A stretch of DNA of 42,137 nucleotides. It comes from Lachnospiraceae bacterium MC2017. Lineage in GTDB: Bacteria; Bacillota; Clostridia; Lachnospirales; Lachnospiraceae. The stretch's first letter is position 1; each line of letters opens with the position of its first letter. The notes beneath the pieces were generated by a model. It worked only from the letters and a program-made list of their open reading frames with translations. It searched no databases and was not told where the DNA came from. Both the position numbers and the translations under genes were made by a program. Below, piece after piece: positions 40,569 to 42,137 of the stretch. Where the stretch lies: assembly GCA_000701625.1 (NCBI GenBank), contig JNJK01000035.1:1-42137 (forward strand), in the 5' to 3' direction.

Positions 40569-40801
40569 TGAATAATGAATCTTATGAAAGAAATGCTGGG
40601 ATGGAAAAAGAAGTTCCTATCTGGGAAAAGTATTTATTAACCATTGAAGAAGCTGCTTTGTATACCAATGTAGGACAGAATCGTTTGGCTGCGATGCTTA
40701 GAAAACCTTCCTGCAGCTTTGTGCTTTATTGTGGGAGGAAAAAGCTTGTTAAACGCAAAGAATTAGAGAAATTTCTTGATGAAAACATCGAATTAGATTA
40801 A
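40565..40801 (+). CDS. xis: Excisionase (Tn916 Xis-like)
   Basis: This 78-residue winged-helix excisionase-like protein contains KYLLTIEEAALYTNVGQNRL (about residues 22-41), LRKPSCSFVLYCGRKKLVKR (about 45-64) and ends with LEKFLDEN, the pattern of Tn916 Xis. Xis bends DNA at the ends and favours Int-driven excision. Two ATGs (40565 and 40568) are in tandem; GGAGG is better spaced for the second. Its 4-base overlap with the toxin gene means the two are translated together. A hairpin with T tract separates it from int. Confidence 0.88.
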   Translation: MMNNESYERNAGMEKEVPIWEKYLLTIEEAALYTNVGQNRLAAMLRKPSCSFVLYCGRKKLVKRKELEKFLDENIELD

Positions 40802-40814
40802 AGAAACAAAAGAC

Positions 40815-40866
40815 AAAGAAGCTTAGATATGGTATTATATAAGATACTGTATTTAGGCTTCTTTTT
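40815..40866 (+). terminator. Hairpin with T tract before the integrase gene
   Basis: AAAGAAGC (40815-40822) pairs with GCTTCTTT (40857-40864), plus two further pairs inside, and the T run continues into the integrase ribosome binding site region. An attenuator between xis and int is possible. Confidence 0.55.
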
Positions 40867-40880
40867 TAAAGGAGCTTATT

Positions 40881-42011
40881 ATGGGAAAAGACTTAAAAGG
40901 TAAAGAACTGGGTGTAGGTATCACTCAGCAGAAAAATGGTCTTTATAATGCGGGCTTTGTTGATAAGCTGGGAATAAGGCGGGTAAAACGCTTTAAGAAA
41001 TTACAGGAATGTAGAAAGTGGCTTGATCAAGCAAGGTATACAGATGAGCATAGCAGCATAACAGAAGCGAATACCATGATGGTGGATGCTTTTTTTGAAT
41101 ATTGGATTTCCATCAAAGAAAAAACAGTAAGACCCAATACTGTTAGGAATTATAGAGAGCGTTATCATCAGAATATTAGCAAAGTTATTGGAAAGATGCT
41201 TTTGGTTGAGGTTGGTCATATTCATTGCCAAGCTATATTTACTACTATGGCAGATGAAGGATATAAGACATCAACTATGTATCAGACACGAATTGCACTG
41301 TATAACATGATGGAGTTTGCAAAGGAGAATGATATCATTACATCTAATCCTTGCAAAAGATCGGTACGAAGCGATATTGGAAAGCCTTCGGAGGAGAAAA
41401 GGGCTTTGGAAATTAATGAGCAGAAGAAATTTTTAGAGTATGCTCGTGATCAAAGCTATGAAAATCAATATAAGTTTATTTTACAGACTGGGTTGAGAAC
41501 AGGGGAACTTGTTGGATTAAAATGGTCTGATATTGATTTTGAAAAGAGAGCCCTCAAAATTAGCCGTTCCATGGAGTATAGGCATTCGACAAAAGAATGG
41601 CGGGTTGGACCACCAAAAAGCAAGTCTGGATATAGAGTTATTCCGCTTACGGATGAAGCCATAAGGATTTTGAAAGACCAAAAACTTAAGAACAGTACGA
41701 TCAAAGTGATTCCTATGGAATGGAGAGAATTTGTTTTTCTCTGTCGAAAAGGTACTCCTATTAAGAACAGTACTTACGATACAGGATTGTATAAAATATG
41801 TGGCAAGGCATCAATTAGACCGTTTTCTATGCACATTTTGAGGCATACGTTTGCTACGCGCTGCATTGAAGCAGGAATGAAGCCTAAGACACTTCAAAAG
41901 ATTCTGGGTCATTCAAACATTGGGATAACAATGAATTTGTACGTTACAACTACAGAGGATGAAAAGCAAAAAGAAATCGAGCTTGTTGCAGATGCATTGA
42001 TGGTTATGTAA
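40881..42011 (+). CDS. int: Tyrosine recombinase / integrase (Tn916 Int-like)
   Basis: The 376-residue enzyme has an N-terminal arm-binding domain (about 1-60), a core-binding domain (about 70-165) and a catalytic domain. The tetrad is complete: Arg206 in LRTGELVGLKW, His318 and Arg321 in HILRHTFATR, His344 in LGHSNIGI and Tyr354 in LYVTT as nucleophile. It excises and integrates the ICE. AAAGGAG precedes the ATG. Its position as the last ICE gene, with repeat sequences directly after it, is typical of Tn916/Tn1549-type elements. Confidence 0.93.
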   Translation: MGKDLKGKELGVGITQQKNGLYNAGFVDKLGIRRVKRFKKLQECRKWLDQARYTDEHSSITEANTMMVDAFFEYWISIKEKTVRPNTVRNYRERYHQNISKVIGKMLLVEVGHIHCQAIFTTMADEGYKTSTMYQTRIALYNMMEFAKENDIITSNPCKRSVRSDIGKPSEEKRALEINEQKKFLEYARDQSYENQYKFILQTGLRTGELVGLKWSDIDFEKRALKISRSMEYRHSTKEWRVGPPKSKSGYRVIPLTDEAIRILKDQKLKNSTIKVIPMEWREFVFLCRKGTPIKNSTYDTGLYKICGKASIRPFSMHILRHTFATRCIEAGMKPKTLQKILGHSNIGITMNLYVTTTEDEKQKEIELVADALMVM

Positions 42012-42043
42012 ATTTATATAAATCCTTATAATTATCAAAACAA

Positions 42044-42066
42044 TGTAACACCAATTGTAACACCAA
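42044..42066 (+). repeat. Direct repeats after int, candidate Int arm sites
   Basis: TGTAACACCAA occurs at 42044-42054 and 42056-42066, 12 bases apart (about one helical turn). The integrase N-terminal domain of Tn916-type enzymes binds such repeats near element ends, so the ICE end is likely within the following 60 bases. The exact att core cannot be set without the empty site. Confidence 0.5.
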
Positions 42067-42126
42067 ATAATTGGAAAGCTTGGAAAACCTTGTAAAATCA
42101 ATACTTTTAAAGGAGATATATAGAAA

Positions 42127-42137
42127 ATGAAACTAGG
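42127..42137 (+). CDS. Start of a following gene (3 codons visible)
   Basis: An ATG at 42127 follows AAAGGAGATATATAGAAA, a proper ribosome binding site, and opens with Met-Lys-Leu. It could be the host gene at the right ICE border; only three codons are in the window, so its identity cannot be given. Confidence 0.4.

Noticed and set aside
1-42137. CRISPR array, tRNA or rRNA genes
   Set aside because: No regularly spaced repeats and no tRNA or rRNA signatures were seen on either strand.

Overview
The window is part of an integrative conjugative element (ICE) from a low-to-moderate GC Gram-positive anaerobe, most likely a gut Clostridia/Lachnospiraceae. The evidence is strong AGGAGG-type ribosome binding sites, occasional TTG and GTG starts, and a set of Firmicutes conjugation families (Maff2, PrgI, DUF4315, the CD1107/CD1108 families, a Tn916-type Int/Xis pair). 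Family names come from reading motifs by eye; no database search was run.

Layout. (1) 1-13722, + strand: conjugation and mobilisation module. It holds the C-terminus of a VirD4-like coupling protein, two near-identical Maff2 membrane peptides, a TrbL/VirB6-like channel protein, PrgI, VirB4, an NlpC/P60 cell-wall hydrolase, DUF4315, a CD1107-type surface protein, an ArdC-like antirestriction protein, topoisomerase III, an acidic protein, MobC, a small membrane protein and a MOBP-type relaxase. Many gaps carry a stem-loop just before the next ribosome binding site. (2) 13723-14008: a hairpin-rich junction where the DNA becomes visibly more AT-rich. (3) 14009-36353, + strand: a 22 kb defence island of tightly packed genes. 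The order is winged-helix regulator, C5-cytosine methyltransferase, SNF2 helicase, type III Mod, type III Res, DrmA, DrmB, DrmC, a GHKL-ATPase/Shedu-nuclease fusion, a frameshifted ATPase and two large DUF262 proteins. (4) 36370-36627: a 258 bp MITE-like element with terminal inverted repeats and a 7 bp target-site duplication. (5) 36850-42011: ICE control and integration module. It holds a leftward operon (S24/LexA-like repressor, small XRE protein, 93-residue protein) divergent from a rightward set (Zn-ribbon peptide, XRE regulator, sigma-like regulator, MazF-like toxin, excisionase, tyrosine integrase). The window ends just past the integrase with repeats that may be Int arm sites and the first codons of another gene, so the right ICE end is probably at or near the end of the window. 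The left end is outside the window.

How it works together. Int/Xis would excise the element, the relaxase, MobC and topoisomerase would process DNA, and VirD4/VirB4/TrbL/PrgI with the hydrolase would export it, all probably under the repressor at 38 kb. The cargo is an anti-phage island. Its centre looks like DISARM, but it combines the class 1 marker (SNF2 helicase, drmD-like) and the class 2 marker (C5 methyltransferase, drmMII-like), and it has a complete type III restriction pair where class 1 systems carry the single adenine methylase drmMI. Downstream are further nuclease-like genes (Shedu fusion, DUF262 pair). This hybrid DISARM/type III layout is the best candidate for an undescribed system in the window.
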